Positions 1-18,430 of a stretch of DNA of 64,000 nt are shown here, piece after piece; the stretch's first letter is position 1; every line of letters begins with the position of its first letter. This DNA is from Doris montereyensis. Its lineage: Eukaryota; Mollusca; Gastropoda; Nudibranchia; Dorididae. The translations under genes were made by a program, and so were the position numbers. Where the stretch lies: contig JAXRKP010001071.1 of assembly GCA_037039925.1 (NCBI GenBank), positions 33,501 through 97,500 of the forward strand, given 5' to 3'. Under the pieces are notes generated by a model. The model ran no database searches. It had not been told where the DNA came from and worked only from the letters and a program-made list of their open reading frames with translations.

Positions 1-1295
1 GTACTATCCTCCCTATTTATTACTTAATTTTTTTCACTAGCCAAAATTAACCGATGTGCATGCTGACTATGGAATGGAAAATCTCCCCTTTTTGTTTCAA
101 ATTAACCAATTATTTTTCTCAATCCACACCCCGACCCGACCCCAAAATTTATAATAGCATCAATATATTGGTATGCCAGAATATCAATGCTCTTGCTGCA
201 TATGCCTAGCTTCAGATCTAGAGGATTGCAACCAGACAGAACACTGTGAACGTTCCCTAACTCAAAAGAGAAAAGGGGCCTAACCCCATTGATCAGTCAA
301 ATCAATCAGTATCAGTGTGTGTGATCACTCAATATTTAATTGGTGGTTTGATATGTAAGATCGCTATTTGCATGATCTTTCGTGGCATATATCTTGAAAT
401 ATGTAAACAGAAAGCAAAGAATAACTTACTGGTGGAAAACGGGCATTATATTTCTTTTTCTTAAATGTTTTGGACGTAGCTTTCGGCATTTTTTATTTTG
501 ACAAACTGTTCATTGAGAATGAACGAACGACGGACTCGGTATGAATAGCAGGCAATATATCCGATTCTAATGATACCTCGAGGATCAAATATCAAGTTGA
601 GTTTCCGGTTCCATAAATTGTCCATATTCAGTATTCATCCAATTCCTTGCTCTTGCTTTTTAAGTTATATGCCATGAGCCGTGTTTTTCTATAGTGCATT
701 GTCTTCCATTCCGTAAGCCAAAAGAATATACGTAATAGTAATGGCATTAGTCAAGCAAAACAGTCAAAGGACGTCAAGAAACCAGCGGCACACTAAAATC
801 GAGGAGCATTCAACATTCGATTTAAGGGATCAAGTACTTAGTATTCATTCAAATCGAAAATTTGGGTTTCAGGAATCGGATTGACGGCGTTGAGTGAACG
901 ATAAGCCGACCGGAAGTGTATGAGCGGCTGTGAAGAAATTAAAAAACATGAAATATTATTTTATCCGGCAAAATATAAACATCTAGATCTAGGTGTTCGT
1001 ACGATGGTCGATTTTGAAAATCGTTGTTAACCTCTTTATTTTATGTAGAGCAAAATCAACCCTTCATCTACATGGAGGAAAAACAGTGTAATTTTCAAGT
1101 CGGTGTAGATGACTCAGACGCTTTGAAGAATAAAATTCAAGAGGTAATCTAGGTCTAGATTAGATCTAGCCAAAGCTTCTTTTTTTTTTGTTTGGGTTGG
1201 GGGGGGGTATTGCTCAGATTTGTTGGCGTATATCAAACATCAGCAGATGAACGGCTATTAGACCTTTGCAGATTTGTAATCTAGTACCATTTCAA
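1..1295. other. AT-rich intergenic DNA, no gene seen
   Basis: No open frame with plausible codon content or recognisable protein similarity is visible on either strand. The stretch has scattered GATCTA words and ends in a G-rich run near 1200. Confidence 0.6.
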
Positions 1296-1298
1296 TCA

Positions 1299-1500
<202 letters not shown>

Positions 1501-2493
1501 TCTCTTGGGTTTTTTTAGTTCGTTTTTTGTTCTGTTTGTTTTTGGTGTTTTTTCCTCTCTTCTTAGTGGGATATATATAGATCTAGTTCAGTAGGCTCTG
1601 TGCTGAAATAATTTTTAAGAAATAAAAATAAAAGATGTAGGAAAAAGCTAACCTGCAACTGCAAGGCACAAATACTAGATCTAGATATATTTATTTCTAA
1701 AATTTTATAAAGGTACTACATATAAGAATAAGGAGATCTAGATCTATATATTGACAGTGTTTTCTCTAACTTGTAACTGAAAAATCGCGTCAAAGACGGA
1801 CGTGTTGTCTAAACAGGTCACAAGCCTCTTTCGCAGGTTTTCTATTTATATGGGAGATCATCATAAATAACACAAAAGCTCACGTGATCTAATCGCACGC
1901 GACAAAAGTGCCGCTACCTCTCTCACTCTATCCGTGTAAGTGGAACTATGCTGGAGTTCAAGTCAGAGCACTACATTTCATCTTTTAGAGCCACATTTTA
2001 CGCCTAAAAGGTAAGATTTTTATTGATTTCATAAAGATAAGTCATTATATATTATGCATACAAATCACGTTTAAAGTGGTAATTTATATCTTTATGTACT
2101 TGATAAGCCTATTTCACCTAAACATATTCAGTTACACGCATAGACTACGTTGGTTTGAAGCTTAATGGTGCCACTAGAACTGTGTAACTGCCAGTTAAAC
2201 GCTTAGACGCGCATCAATCCCGTGCGTTGAGATGAACGATGTTACTTCTAAGCGTGTATCGGTCAGTTACACGCTTTATAGGCAGCGGTGAATTTGACAT
2301 TCCTGAGCTTTTTAAACAGTTACACGATTACATGTGACTATTTATGACTATTTTATTGTATTAAAATGAAATGAATATCCATTATTGACTAGCTTAGCTA
2401 TTTGTTAAAGATCTATTTGAGTCTAAGACAAAAATGTTAAACTGGAAAATAATTTGATTCCATACATATAAGAATTGTTTTATTTTGTTCCAG

Positions 2494-2640
2494 CAGAGAG
2501 AAAAATCTATAGCTATGGATGGGAAAAACCACCAGCATCAGCAACAACAATAGCTGCAACAAGAGCAGCAAAAACAGCAGCAGCAACAACAGTCAATTTC
2601 TCTGATACGGAATAACTGTCGTAAGTTTATCCTCTTTGTT
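2494..2640 (+). repeat. CAG/CAA-rich repeat, copy 1
   Basis: A glutamine-codon-rich stretch (CAG and CAA) preceded by a polypyrimidine tract and AG. A diverged copy lies at about 3220-3330 in the same orientation, sharing the flanks on both sides of the CAG/CAA core. An in-frame TAG interrupts the only Met-started frame, so I do not call it coding. A GTAGTA-rich tract follows at 2652-2705. Confidence 0.6.
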
Positions 2641-3219
2641 ATTATAATAGGCAGTAGTAGTAGTAGTAGTAGCAGCAGCAGCAATAGTAATAGTAGCAAC
2701 AGCAAAAGTAAATATGCAGTAAGTAGTAAATATAGTATTTATTTATTATTTATTTATTTATTTTTGGCGCTTACACATGATTTTTCAGACACAGACAACG
2801 CTGTCTTTACGGTCAGGTACTCATTTACACCTGAGTTGAGTGAGGCAATGAGAGCAAATTTCCTTCTCTATGGGAAAAACACCAATGATTGTGAGGATGA
2901 TTTGAACCTGCAACACAGAACATATTGGACAAGACGTGCAGCCTTTTAGGCGCTAAGTTTCAGACCCGGATAACACTGTCTTTAAAGCCAAGTATTCATT
3001 AACACCAGAGTCAAGTGAAGCAATTAGAGTAAATTTCTTTGCACAAATAGTTGCTTGAAGGATTCAAACTCGGTAGCCTTCTGACCGAAGACCAGCGCTC
3101 TACCCACCTTGCCATTGCACCTCAGCAGTACTAGTAGCATCAGCAACGGCAGCAGTAGTCATAGTCATAGTAGTGATAGCAGTGGTAGCAGAATAAATAA
3201 AACCCTATTTTGTAATCTA

Positions 3220-3330
3220 CAGCTACTGATAGGCAAAACCACCAACTGCAACAGCAGCAGTAACAACAACAGTCAATTTCTTTGATAAGGAATAGCTGTC
3301 ATAAGTTTATTCTTTCTGTTATCGTTTTTA
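3220..3330 (+). repeat. CAG/CAA-rich repeat, copy 2
   Basis: Diverged direct copy of 2494-2640 about 700 bp downstream, with a shorter CAG/CAA core and the same following sequence ending in a stretch like ATAAGTTTAT. Confidence 0.6.
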
Positions 3331-3940
3331 TTCTGATACCGCCCTACGCCGCCTACCATGTCGAGAGCGGTAGTTTTGTTGTAATATCAAAATTCAATGT
3401 TTCTTTCTTTTTAACCTATTCCAGATACCTTTCCTCATTCCAACTATATTTCCCCTGGTGCACTGAATACGCAGGTGTGATTGTATGATTTTCAAATTAA
3501 ACGGCTGGGTTATAAACGGTGTTTTTGACTTTTTCTTTTTTTCAGAACTGCACATTCTGAGATATCTAAAATAATACTGGTGGTGGTGGCAGTAGTAGTA
3601 GTAATAGTAGAAAAACCATTCTCATAAATGTATGGCGTTGACAGGGATAAAAATCAATCATGTTCATGAGTTAACATCTTATAGAGTGGTGCTTTGATAA
3701 CAAGTAAGCTACTTCCTGTACTAGGGTCGGGTCTCTGGTTGTGGTTGCTGTACCGTAAGTTAATTAAATGCACTCTATGTTTTTGTAGGCAAATAATGGC
3801 AATATTTACCCTTTTTCTTTTCAGTGACACCAATCAATTCTCACGAGTGAGTACCTTGATTTGTTAACCGGAAAGGTCAACGTTGTTAGTGGAGACAAAA
3901 GTCAAGAAAGAGAAAGAGATTGGGCGGTGCAAGGCACAGA

Positions 3941-5756
3941 ATGACAGATGAGATCAGATATTTGAATGAGCCTTTGAAAGGGAACATAAAAGAGTTAATT
4001 GAGCCTTTGGCAGAGGAAGAAAGCCTACAGCCCTTAGAAACAGAACAGCCTCAGGTTTACGGCACAGAGCCCATAACGAAACATGATCGTGAACAAGTGG
4101 AATGTTCCCAAGTTCAAGAAAACGCCTTGATTGAGATTGAGCCTATACCAAATGAAGGTATTGAAGTAGAGGGCACGGGAAGGGAAGACGTTGATGTAAC
4201 CATAGAAATGGAGACCATACATCAAGAGCATGGAACAAAGGGAAGCGAAAAGCCAGCAGAGACACAGGGACCAAAGAAATCAATAAGAAAAAAAAAAAAG
4301 AAAAAGGTCAGGAATATCTAGGAAGAAAATACACGTCAAATGATGCATTTGTCATAGAGGACAAACCAGCCATAATTCTCGGCGATTGCTGTGGTCGCAA
4401 AACTTCCTTCAGCTTTTGCAGTTCAATGACAGATGTGGACCAAAAGCAAATTTTTGACCAAGTGTGGAAAATGAATTGGGCGCAGAAACAACATTTTGTT
4501 TCAGCAATACACACAAGAAAGGCACCTCCAAACGTACTACACAAGATTCAGACTACTCAAGGAGAAAGGACACCCTTGTGTACATGCTGAAGACAGTAGG
4601 TGATCAAAAAGTCAGCGTATGCAAAAAAAATGTTTCTATCAACCACTGGACTAACTGACTACTTGGTGTGGACATATGCCAATGTAACAATAAATACAAA
4701 GGATCACAAAACCGACAAAACGCCAGCGAAAGAAAGATTAAATTCAAATGTTCTTCGGTTTCTCCAGTCCCTACCAGTGGTTCCTTCATACTACTGTAGG
4801 AAGGATTCCACTAAAGTCTACCTTGAACCCCTTTTCAGTCATATGCTGACATATTCCACCTCTATAAAAAAAACTATTGCATTGAACATGGGCTGGCACT
4901 AGCATCGAGAACTGCGTTTATGTCAGCGTTCACTACAAATAATTATAGTATATTCAAACCACGCAAGGATCAATGCGACACCTGCGTTGCTTTTGATGCT
5001 GGCAACTTGTCAGAGGAGGGATACACAACACACTTTTAAAAGAGGCTGCACGAAACGAAATGGAAGCAGACGTCCTTTTCATCATAAAGAGCAATGGATC
5101 CATTAAAGTGATCATGGTGGATCTTCAATGCGTCCTCTTGTGCCCTTCTTTAAAAGCTTGCACTATATTACCGGACAAAATTATGCGTGCATAATTTCAC
5201 CATTTACGACTGTGTTTCAGCCGACGTTAAATCTAATGTCTGGCATGATGCAGAGGGCGGATTAACAGCCAATGAATTTGCGTTGTGTCTGCACCACTAT
5301 CTGACACAAGATAGCATTTACGACAAATGTATAATATGGTCAGACGGTTGCAACTATCAGAATCGTTATGTTATCATGAGCAAAGCACTGACTCATGTTG
5401 CTCAACAGCACAGCGAAATAATTTAACAGAAAATTCTGATGAAAGGACATACACAGATGCGAGTGGACAGTGTTCACAGCACAATCCATTCCAAAGGGCA
5501 ATTAGAAAACAAGCAATTTTTGGTCCGGTTGATTTATGAACTTTTCACGAACATGTGCCCTCAAATCGATCATGCTGGTGATCCAGCTGTTGTTGACATC
5601 AAGGCTCTGCATTATGCACCAACTGGTGAGATAACTTTTAAACTGAGTTTTGCGAATGACTGGAAATCGCTCCCTACAAGACGTGGAGTCAACTTTCTTG
5701 ATTCAAGGTCTTATTCCACTTCACCCCAACCGGCTTCCAATTGCTGCATCAAAACA
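3941..5756 (+). pseudogene. Decayed DDE-transposase-like gene, unassigned family
   Basis: The first block (3941-4321) is an acidic, Glu/Pro-rich N-terminal region ending in a lysine run. At the A-rich tract near 4300 the frame breaks by one missing base, and the following frame carries a cysteine-containing domain (CGRK..FSFC). Later blocks, in changing frames, read YYCRKD, KPRKDQCDTC, WHDAEGGLTANEF, WSDGCNYQNR and GHTQMRVDSVHSTI. Their order matches a widespread unclassified invertebrate repetitive protein family that I recall as transposase-like; acidic residues in the WSDGC and DSVH segments could be catalytic, which is inference. Several frame breaks make it nonfunctional as it stands, though some may be sequence errors. 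No intron is evident. Confidence 0.55.
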
Positions 5757-6364
5757 TAAACCATAAACATTTGCAGGAACTGAAGCCATACATTAGAATG
5801 GATTTCCATGCCTTTTATGATGCTCTGCCACATGATTAACTGTCTCACTCTAGTACATTCATATTCAAAGTGTCTGTATCTCTTAAACCGAACAAAAAGT
5901 GGCTGGGCACTGTATCTAGAATTATGATTAATGTAATTTCTCTTGAATTTCAATTTACACTAGAAATGCCACTGTTTAACAATCGATGTATAAACATCGA
6001 TTTAAGCTCTTTGATCAAGAAAAGTTTGTTTTCATTTCACTAAAACTAAAACACTAAAATATGAGCCATTTATTGTTAGCTGATACCCACGTTTACTATG
6101 TAATTGTGAATTTCAATTTATTTTATTCATCGTATATTATTGTTATTTCTTTAAAACATGCATGACTATAATTTATAATTTTGTCGTGTTTGCTCCTTTC
6201 CTTTGTTGTTAAAATGGAAATTTGATTTATGGTTAACATTGCTACTTTTTATAGTACAATAAAACTTGGTTTAACTGTTGCAGAAACACCTGGGGTTTTT
6301 GGGGGTTTTTTTGTGTGTGGGTGTGTGTTTAGAATTAATTGATGTGTGATATCTCTGTTGTTTT

Positions 6365-6612
6365 GAAGATAAGTATGGGCTCTCAATTCATTTTTATACA
6401 GTACCCCATAAGTATGGGCTCTCAATACATTTTTATTCAGTACCCCATAAGTATCGGCTCTCAAAACATTTTTTTTTATACAGTACCCCATAAGTATGGG
6501 CTCTCAAAACATTTTTATACAGTACCCCATAAGTATGGGCTCTCAAAACATTTTTATACAGTACCCCATAAGAGGTCCAAAACATTTTTATACAGTACCC
6601 CATAAGAGGTCC
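6365..6612 (+). repeat. 39-bp minisatellite, about 6 units
   Basis: Tandem units containing GTATGGGCTCTCAAAACATT followed by a T-rich stretch and CAGTACCCCATAA. Most units are 39 bp; the last two are shortened and replace the GGGCTCTC part with GAGGTCC. The unit length is a multiple of three, so all frames stay open without being genes. Confidence 0.92.
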
Positions 6613-6794
6613 CTTATTAAACGGCAAGATCCTTGAAGAGGCAAGTTATTTCTCTTTCAGGGGTGAAAATCCGGGAAAAAATTTCTTTAAACAAAAGCCA
6701 TGGTTTCCTGTCGCTATTTCGTGAAGGCAACTAAGCAGAAGCAAGAAACTACTTCTGGTCAGTCTTTTTACTCATCCTGTCGACTTGCTATTTC

Positions 6795-6985
6795 CGGGTG
6801 CGTCGATGGTCGAGTGGTTATCACTTGCCTACGACACGAGAGGTCCAGGTGGTGACACTGGGATTTTTTTATCTGGGCTTCAGAGTTTATATGGTTCTTT
6901 CCCACATAGTCCTGTCGCAGATGGAATTTAAGTAAGGATGTGCTGTCATTAAAATTAACTTCTTTGTGCTGAAAAGAATGTTAAA
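6795..6985 (+). repeat. tRNA-derived SINE-like element
   Basis: The segment opens with a tRNA-like A-box region (GTCGATGGTCGAGTGGTTA) and a degenerate B-box region (AGGTCCAGGTGG). A body similar to the other SINEs in the window follows (CCTGTCGCAGATGG), ending in a (AAAC)n-type tail. It cannot fold as a complete tRNA. Confidence 0.5.
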
Positions 6986-7339
6986 CAAACAAAAAAAGGC
7001 CTTGCTGTTTCCGATGACTGCATGATCTTTGATGTGTCAATATCCTCTTTCACACCACTTGTTTTTGTTGTGCATGGGTGCTGAGGTTTTGAATTCGGAT
7101 ATCCCACATTTTCTATAGCGTCTAACAGTAACAGGCAGCATTGAGTATGGATGAGGTATAACAATAAGGCATAGCATTTATATAGCGCACAATCACCATT
7201 GGGCCATGCTCTGTGTGCTATACAGGGTTTGATAAAATAATTATAATGATATACGGTTTATCAGATTTATTTTTCTATTTTTTTCACTCGTCTCCAGTAC
7301 CAGACTATATCAACGTAACTGTTTCAAAACTATTCAATA

Positions 7340-7510
7340 GTTTGAAACCTAAACGAGTAACTGGTTGTTCTTTAAACGTGTAGCTGGTTCCTGTGGTTGA
7401 TTCTCTCGTACTCTGATCGCGTGTCTCTCTAAACGTGTAACTGCTCAGCAACACGGGTGCGTGATTGTTGTGCTCTAATCGCGTGTCTCTCTGACCGTAT
7501 AAGTGCTCGA
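7340..7510. repeat. About 60-bp imperfect direct repeat
   Basis: Two adjacent copies share the core ATCGCGTGTCTCTCT followed by AAACGTGTAACTGCTC or a variant. The GTAACTG words belong to the proposed subterminal repeats of the surrounding element. Confidence 0.5.
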
Positions 7511-7699
7511 CAATATTTTGTGGGATAACCATGCAAAAAAAACAGCTAAAGGATGTAATTTTTTTATAGAAAACAATCATAAGGACACAAGTAGTCCTCT
7601 AGCAGGACTAATCAAACAAAAAAGAACAAATTTTGGGAGTACTCCATGACATAAATTTTTTCTCCCTCCTGAAAAATTTCCCCAAAACCAGTTACACGG

Positions 7700-8379
7700 T
7701 TAGAGAAAAACAGTCGATATGAGATACAACATGGGTGAAAAAATCCACACTTAGGATCAGGTCTTATTTATTCATTATTATTTGAAGACGTATCATCATC
7801 ATCATCATCAAAGCCTTTCACCTATTTATGGGTAGATCTAATGATTATTAATAGTCTACCTAACTTATAATCCGTCTTTCCTTCTCCTGGAAGATCTTTC
7901 TATGCTCATTCCAGCTGACACTTGACACCCAGTCCCTTTCGGTCCTTTTCCATAGATCTAGTCCTTCTCCAAGTGTCCTTGGTCTATTCTAGTGTAGTCT
8001 TACATGTTAATTCCATTGTAAAAATATTTTATTTTTATACACCATTGAACTTTTCTTGAACAAGCCATGTCACAAGATAACAGAATCTGCATGTTAGAAA
8101 TGAAGATATTCAGTAGCGTATCAAGACTTTGAGATAGTATTTGAAGAGGAAAAAACAATGTTTTACATCTCATTATGTTTGGCATATCTGTAAAGGACAT
8201 CTATTAGCCAGAGTGTAAGACAAGTGTTTCCCCCAAATAAAATGTTGAACAGTTATTTGCGACTTTGGTACATTTTTCTCTCTTCCCCTCCAGCTTATAT
8301 TCCAGCAAAGGGAAGAAGATAAAACTTTGGCATGGTTAAAAAAAGAAAAGATGAAACTCTTGGCGTCTTTTTCCTTCAG
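7700..8379. other. Non-coding stretch before the unidentified gene
   Basis: AT-rich with a short ATC trinucleotide repeat near 7795. A further possible exon lies at 8306-8378 (Gln- and Lys-rich frame, acceptor TTCCAG), but its frame ends in a stop and no donor fits. Confidence 0.4.
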
Positions 8380-13961
<5,582 letters not shown>

Positions 13962-14178
13962 ATTTTCAAGATTATAGGTTTACATTGTAATTATTTTAAC
14001 TTAACTTCAAATCAAGGGGTGAATTTATGTATGATGTTTTGGCCTATTATTAGTAGTATTGACTAGATTTTATCTCTTTACTTTAATTGGAATATGAAAT
14101 ATGTGTAAGAGTTTACACTATTATCCATTACCTGGGAAAAAAACGTCAGTCAAAAGCATACTCACTGTCAATGAATCA

Positions 14179-14184
14179 AATAAA
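14179..14184 (+). terminator. Poly(A) signal AATAAA of the unidentified gene
   Basis: AATAAA about 220 bp after the last possible stop codon at 13961. Confidence 0.45.
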
Positions 14185-14631
14185 TGAAGCAGTTCATAAA
14201 CTTCTTTTTATCTGTAATACTGATTTTCAGTCTTTAAAAAACTGATCATATTTGACAATGTGATCTTCAGTCCAGTATACTCTAGTAATACAACTTAACT
14301 CATGATGTCCCCAGCTGCAATAGATCCTTTAAGATTTCATGAAATGCCATGTGATCATTTCATTTGAAATTAATCAAATGTATTGTTTTTATTTTCATTT
14401 TTTATTTTGACAAGTTTCACATTGATGAGATGAGTTTGTCATATATCTTTGCAGTCCTTGAACTTCAATTTGTTTCAAAGAACAACACAAGTTTTTAATA
14501 TTGACACAGATATTGCATGTATTTTATATCATGCTTGTTTTTATACTGCTTCTATTAAAGCTTATGTTAGTCTTTGTTTCTTTCATGAAATTTTAAACTT
14601 AGCATTTGTCACCACCATATTTCAGACACAG

Positions 14632-14905
14632 TGGTCCTGAGGTAAGGTGTCTGCCTTTCCTTAACTAAATGGTTGTGGGTTTGTCCTTGAGGTTTTTGGT
14701 AAATCCCCCCCACACCCGTGGACCATGTATGTGGGTCGACAGATAGTCCCATCGGAGATGGGTGATAAAAGAAAGTCCCATGTGCAGATCACAACACTGT
14801 GCTCATTAAAGATCCCTTGAATGTTTCCAGCGGTCTGAGCAAAATAAAAAATCCTGAGGAGATCACCTGTAAGTTGTGGATGAGGGTAGAATCAAATTAA
14901 AAAAA
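14632..14905 (+). repeat. tRNA-derived SINE, family A
   Basis: The head resembles a tRNA (GTGGTCCTGAGGTAAGGTGT) but its B box is decayed. The body includes CCCATCGGAGATGG, GTGCAGATCAC and AAAGATCCCTTG, and it ends in TTGTGGATGAGGGTA. A better preserved copy is at 18112-18430. Confidence 0.75.
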
Positions 14906-15191
14906 TCACTGCCCTTTTGAGTTATTCTGTTTCAACCCATTATCATTATTTCCCACCATCATTGTAGTCATCTCCACCACCACCATCAATCATATCATTA
15001 ATAATTTTTATAATATGACGTTGTTATTGTTATCAAGGGTCTAATGACAAGGAGATTTGTTTGACCGCCTTTCAAAATAAAACTTTATTTAGCCACCAAC
15101 AAAAGCATTTTAATTTTATTTCAATTTTAATGTTGTTTAGTCTGAATCTAATCCCGTTCACATGACAAGCATGGCTGGTAGTTTGTGGGTT

Positions 15192-15315
15192 CTGTTGGTA
15201 GGTCCTACTTCTTGCCTTTCCCTTATCTTTCATTTTCATCTTGCTGTTTCCTCTTATTATTAATTTACCCTGAGGTCACCATGATGGTGGAAGGGATACA
15301 TTTCAATGAAACAAA
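15192..15315 (+). repeat. Short dispersed repeat R, copy 1
   Basis: About 125 bp with the core TTGGTAGGTCCTACTTC, then CTTGCTGTTTCCTCTT, then CCCTGAGGTCACC, then TTTCAATGAAACAAA. Six more copies occur in the window. The repeat has no tRNA-like promoter and no obvious inverted ends. Confidence 0.8.
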
Positions 15316-15869
15316 GCTTTGTTTCGCTCTTTGTTGGAAAAATGTCTGTTTTCAATCTCAGAAAAATGAAACTTTTCTATACACAAAAATGAGCCAATTA
15401 TAGCCCGTATTCCCCAAACACCTTAGGCCAGAAAATAAGTGTTTCATGGAATATCGTAGGCATACATTAAAGAAGGATCTTGATTGGGACTTTGTCACGA
15501 ATTCAGGATTCTGTGTTTTCTTAGAACCCATATTCGGGATTACGGGCTGTACTGTTTGCAATAGTCAAGCTTGACATGGACTCCACAAGGGAATAGATCT
15601 AGAGGGCGACCAAGAGGAGAGAGATTGAGACAGAAATGTAAAGCGGAGGAAAACCTTGGGAGAGTTGCAGACGATGTATGTAATTGTAATGTAAAATAAG
15701 GATGACTGGTGGCTCTTTGTCGATGACCTGTGATCCACAGGAAGGTGGGAGGCAAAGAAGTATTTGAATTGAGTTGAAACACATTTGAATTCACAATTGC
15801 AACTATGCTACCAATTTCAGTTTACATAGTAGTGGTGCTTGTTGTAGAAATGATTATACTAAGACAAAG

Positions 15870-17775
15870 AGCCATTGCCAGGCTAAAATTTCTAGCCAGT
15901 TATGGATAATGGAAATACAGTAGTCGCCCGCGCAAGTGCACTTGGGCGAAGCGTGTACTTGGCTGGTTGGTCACCATAAATGTTTTCATGGTTATTTTTG
16001 TTCCTTTGAGAGGGGGTTGTGTCCCTTGAGTTTCTTTTTCTAGCGGTTGGGGGAGTAGGGGGTTGTGTCCCTTGAATTTCCTTTTCTAGCGGTATAGACA
16101 CACTTTTACTTTGTTCTAAATCACTTTGGTTATAACAAAATTAATTAAGATATTATGTAATTGTGATGGGTATCTGCCACCTTAGTAAATTGATACGGAT
16201 AAACAAAATGAGCCTGCCAAACTTCACACCTCAATCGGGTTCTCCAACCATGGCCATAGTCAACTCATTTTGTGAAGGTCATCGACTTTGGTTAGAAATA
16301 GATTCTCTTTGTTCTTGGGGGGGCAGGGCAGGTAGAACGATCATTTATCTATAAGTTCACGACAGAAAAATGTCTATATGACGTATACATTTTTTTTTAC
16401 AAAATATTTTCTAGGCGAGGGTAGGTAAAAACAATCACATTTTTTTTACATAAATTACCCTAACACTGACTGAGAAAATGGCAGTAAAAATCCGTATAAT
16501 GGCGGTTAATCGCCAAATGTGGCAACACACAACTTGACCTCATTTTGCTGACGCTGATGGACGCGTCTCCCATCGATGTGTGATATAAGAGGCGTTGCGC
16601 ATCAAGTGTGTATGTAAACACGCACAAGCATAGGATATAGAGGAAAAAACAAAAACTGGTCATTTTGGCGTCTGTTTTCATAATAGTGCGCATGTAAACC
16701 TAGATTTATAATCCTATTTACATAAGTAACAATCCCAGAGACTGTCGAAAGAGTAAGGGGCTGCTACAACAAGGGAAACCCGTCTGAAGCGTTTGTTTTG
16801 TGTTATTTTCTTTTGATTTTTTTACTTGCATTATTTTTCTCGAAATTAGTTTTTCCACACTAAAATTCAATCTCCTCCGCCATTTACCAAACGACTTGTA
16901 TTATATTTGGCACACAGGTTCCTCTTGTCAATGTTAATAGAATGACATCGGGGTTTTTTTTTATATATTTGTTAACTTTTTGAGAATTATTTTTTTTGTA
17001 ATAAAATCGCTGTTTTTGTACATTCACAATATATAGTATTTTTAAAAATTCATTAAAAAAAATATATCCAAAAGTATCGAAAAAACCCAGCGTCACCTTT
17101 TAGATATTGAATGGAAAAGACAATCTGCAAGGTTTTGAGTGATTTTATTCATAACTAAGGGAGTTAAAATTCAAGATGGTGGCTGTTTCTATGGCAACCA
17201 AGGACGCTACAAACTTTTCAATGATATAGGATGACTGTATTTTGACAGTTACTCATGTACATACTAAAAGAAAAAACCTAAACTCAAAAGCGAAAAAAAT
17301 CACTTCAGGTGCCCCCATCTAATCTTATTCGCACCGGCACCGTATCATACATGGCTAGCATCCTCACATTTTGACATGTCCTGTCAAGCCTATAATTATA
17401 TGATTGTTGAGGAAGTATGAGCGTGCACTTGGCCAAAGTGAGACCATGCACTTAATAATAGGGGTTGATATAGCGAGAAATCGGTCATAACGAAAAAGCA
17501 TGCACTTGGGCAGCGACTACTGTACAACAGCCCAAAGCCTTAACTTTAACTTCTAGCCACCTATGGAAATACAAACAGCCCAAAGCCTAAACTTTAATTT
17601 CTAGCAACCTATGGAAAATGGAAATACAAATAGCCCAAAGCCTAAAATTTAACTTCTAGCCACCTATGGAAAGCGGAAATACAAACAGCCCAAAGCTTCG
17701 ACTTCACAACTTCTCATTACCTATGAAAAATGGAAATACACAAGAGCCTAGACTTGAACAGCTGAAAAATGGAAA
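15870..17775. repeat. About 57-bp tandem repeat, split by the transposon
   Basis: Units of the type AGCCCAAAGCCTAAACTTTA, then TTCTAGCCACCTATGGAAA, then GGAAATACAAAC run from 17525 to about 17775 (four to five units, the last degenerate). A single diverged unit (GGCTAAAATTTCTAGCCAG) lies at 15879-15915, directly before the element at 15918, so the transposon split the array. Confidence 0.75.
15918..17522 (+). mobile_element. Tigger/pogo-like non-autonomous DNA transposon, 1605 bp
   Basis: The ends are inverted repeats: CAGTAGTCGC at 15918 and its complement ending at 17522. Imperfect inverted similarity extends about 23 bp (..CAAGTGCA). The element is flanked by a TA dinucleotide on each side (15916-15917 and 17523-17524), the target duplication expected for the Tc1/mariner/pogo superfamily. 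Subterminal words like TCGTTATGACCG are reminiscent of Tigger elements. No transposase frame is visible, so it is non-autonomous. It sits inside a tandem repeat whose units continue on both sides of it. Confidence 0.8.
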
Positions 17776-18111
17776 TACAAAAGACTTAGACTTCAAATAA
17801 GTTATAAGCAGATTTCTTAAAAATTTGTGGCAATACATGTACATGTAATGTATAATTTGAATGCCTTGTTTAGATGTAAATGGTGCCGTCATACCCACCC
17901 TACTTCTCTTCTAGACAATTATCCAAATGACAGTGCTACATTTTTGATAGGAAGATAAAAGGACCCTGCCACTGCCATAGATGAAAATAGTTACCGGTAT
18001 TTATAATTTATTGTCTTATAAAACTTCAGTCTAAGTTGGGCCAGTGTGAGGTAATGGTCTGATCCTTTATCCGCACCTCCTAAGACTGTCAACTTTCAGA
18101 GATCTCTCTGC
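17776..18111. other. Non-coding, no feature seen
   Basis: AT-rich sequence without recognisable coding or repeat content. Confidence 0.5.
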
Positions 18112-18430
18112 GGTACTCAGTAGTTCAGAGGCAAGGTGTCAGCCTCTCAACCAAAAGATAGTGGTTTCGAACCCCTTCTACAGTTGAAAAATATCCTCAA
18201 GTTATTACAAGCAAAATCTACCCCCCCACACACACAATCCAGGTGGGTGGATCAACACCTAGTCCCGTTGGAGACGGACGATAAAAAGGAGGTCCGGTGT
18301 GCAGATCACCTCTGTGCAAGATAAAGATCCCTTGGCTGTTTACAGGGCAGCCCGGGCAAAATTAAAAATCCTACCAGAACTCCAGAGACCACCTTAGTTG
18401 TGGATGTGGGTAAATCAAATAAAAAAATCC
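18112..18430 (+). repeat. tRNA-derived SINE, family A
   Basis: A tRNA-like head with TAGTTCAGAGGCAAGGTGTC and a near-consensus B box GGTTTCGAACCCC at 18162 is followed by the family A body (CCCGTTGGAGACGG, GTGCAGATCACC, AAAGATCCCTTGG). It ends in TTGTGGATGTGGGTAAATC plus a short A-rich tail. Confidence 0.85.

Larger units (their letters stand above)
2129..7698 (+). mobile_element. Possible large DNA transposon with subterminal repeats
   Basis: The word CAGTTACACG, or a one-base variant, clusters at 2129, 2192, 2264 and 2317. It recurs mainly in the opposite orientation at 7354-7385 and 7434, with one more copy at 7689. Between the clusters lies a decayed transposase-like gene (3941-5756). 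Inverted clusters of a short word around a transposase gene are usual for subterminal repeats of cut-and-paste transposons. I found no clean terminal inverted repeat or target duplication, so the outer limits are inference. Confidence 0.35.

Noticed and set aside
2494..2640. Glutamine-rich first exon of a gene
   Set aside because: An in-frame TAG follows 12 codons and the stretch is a duplicated CAG/CAA repeat.
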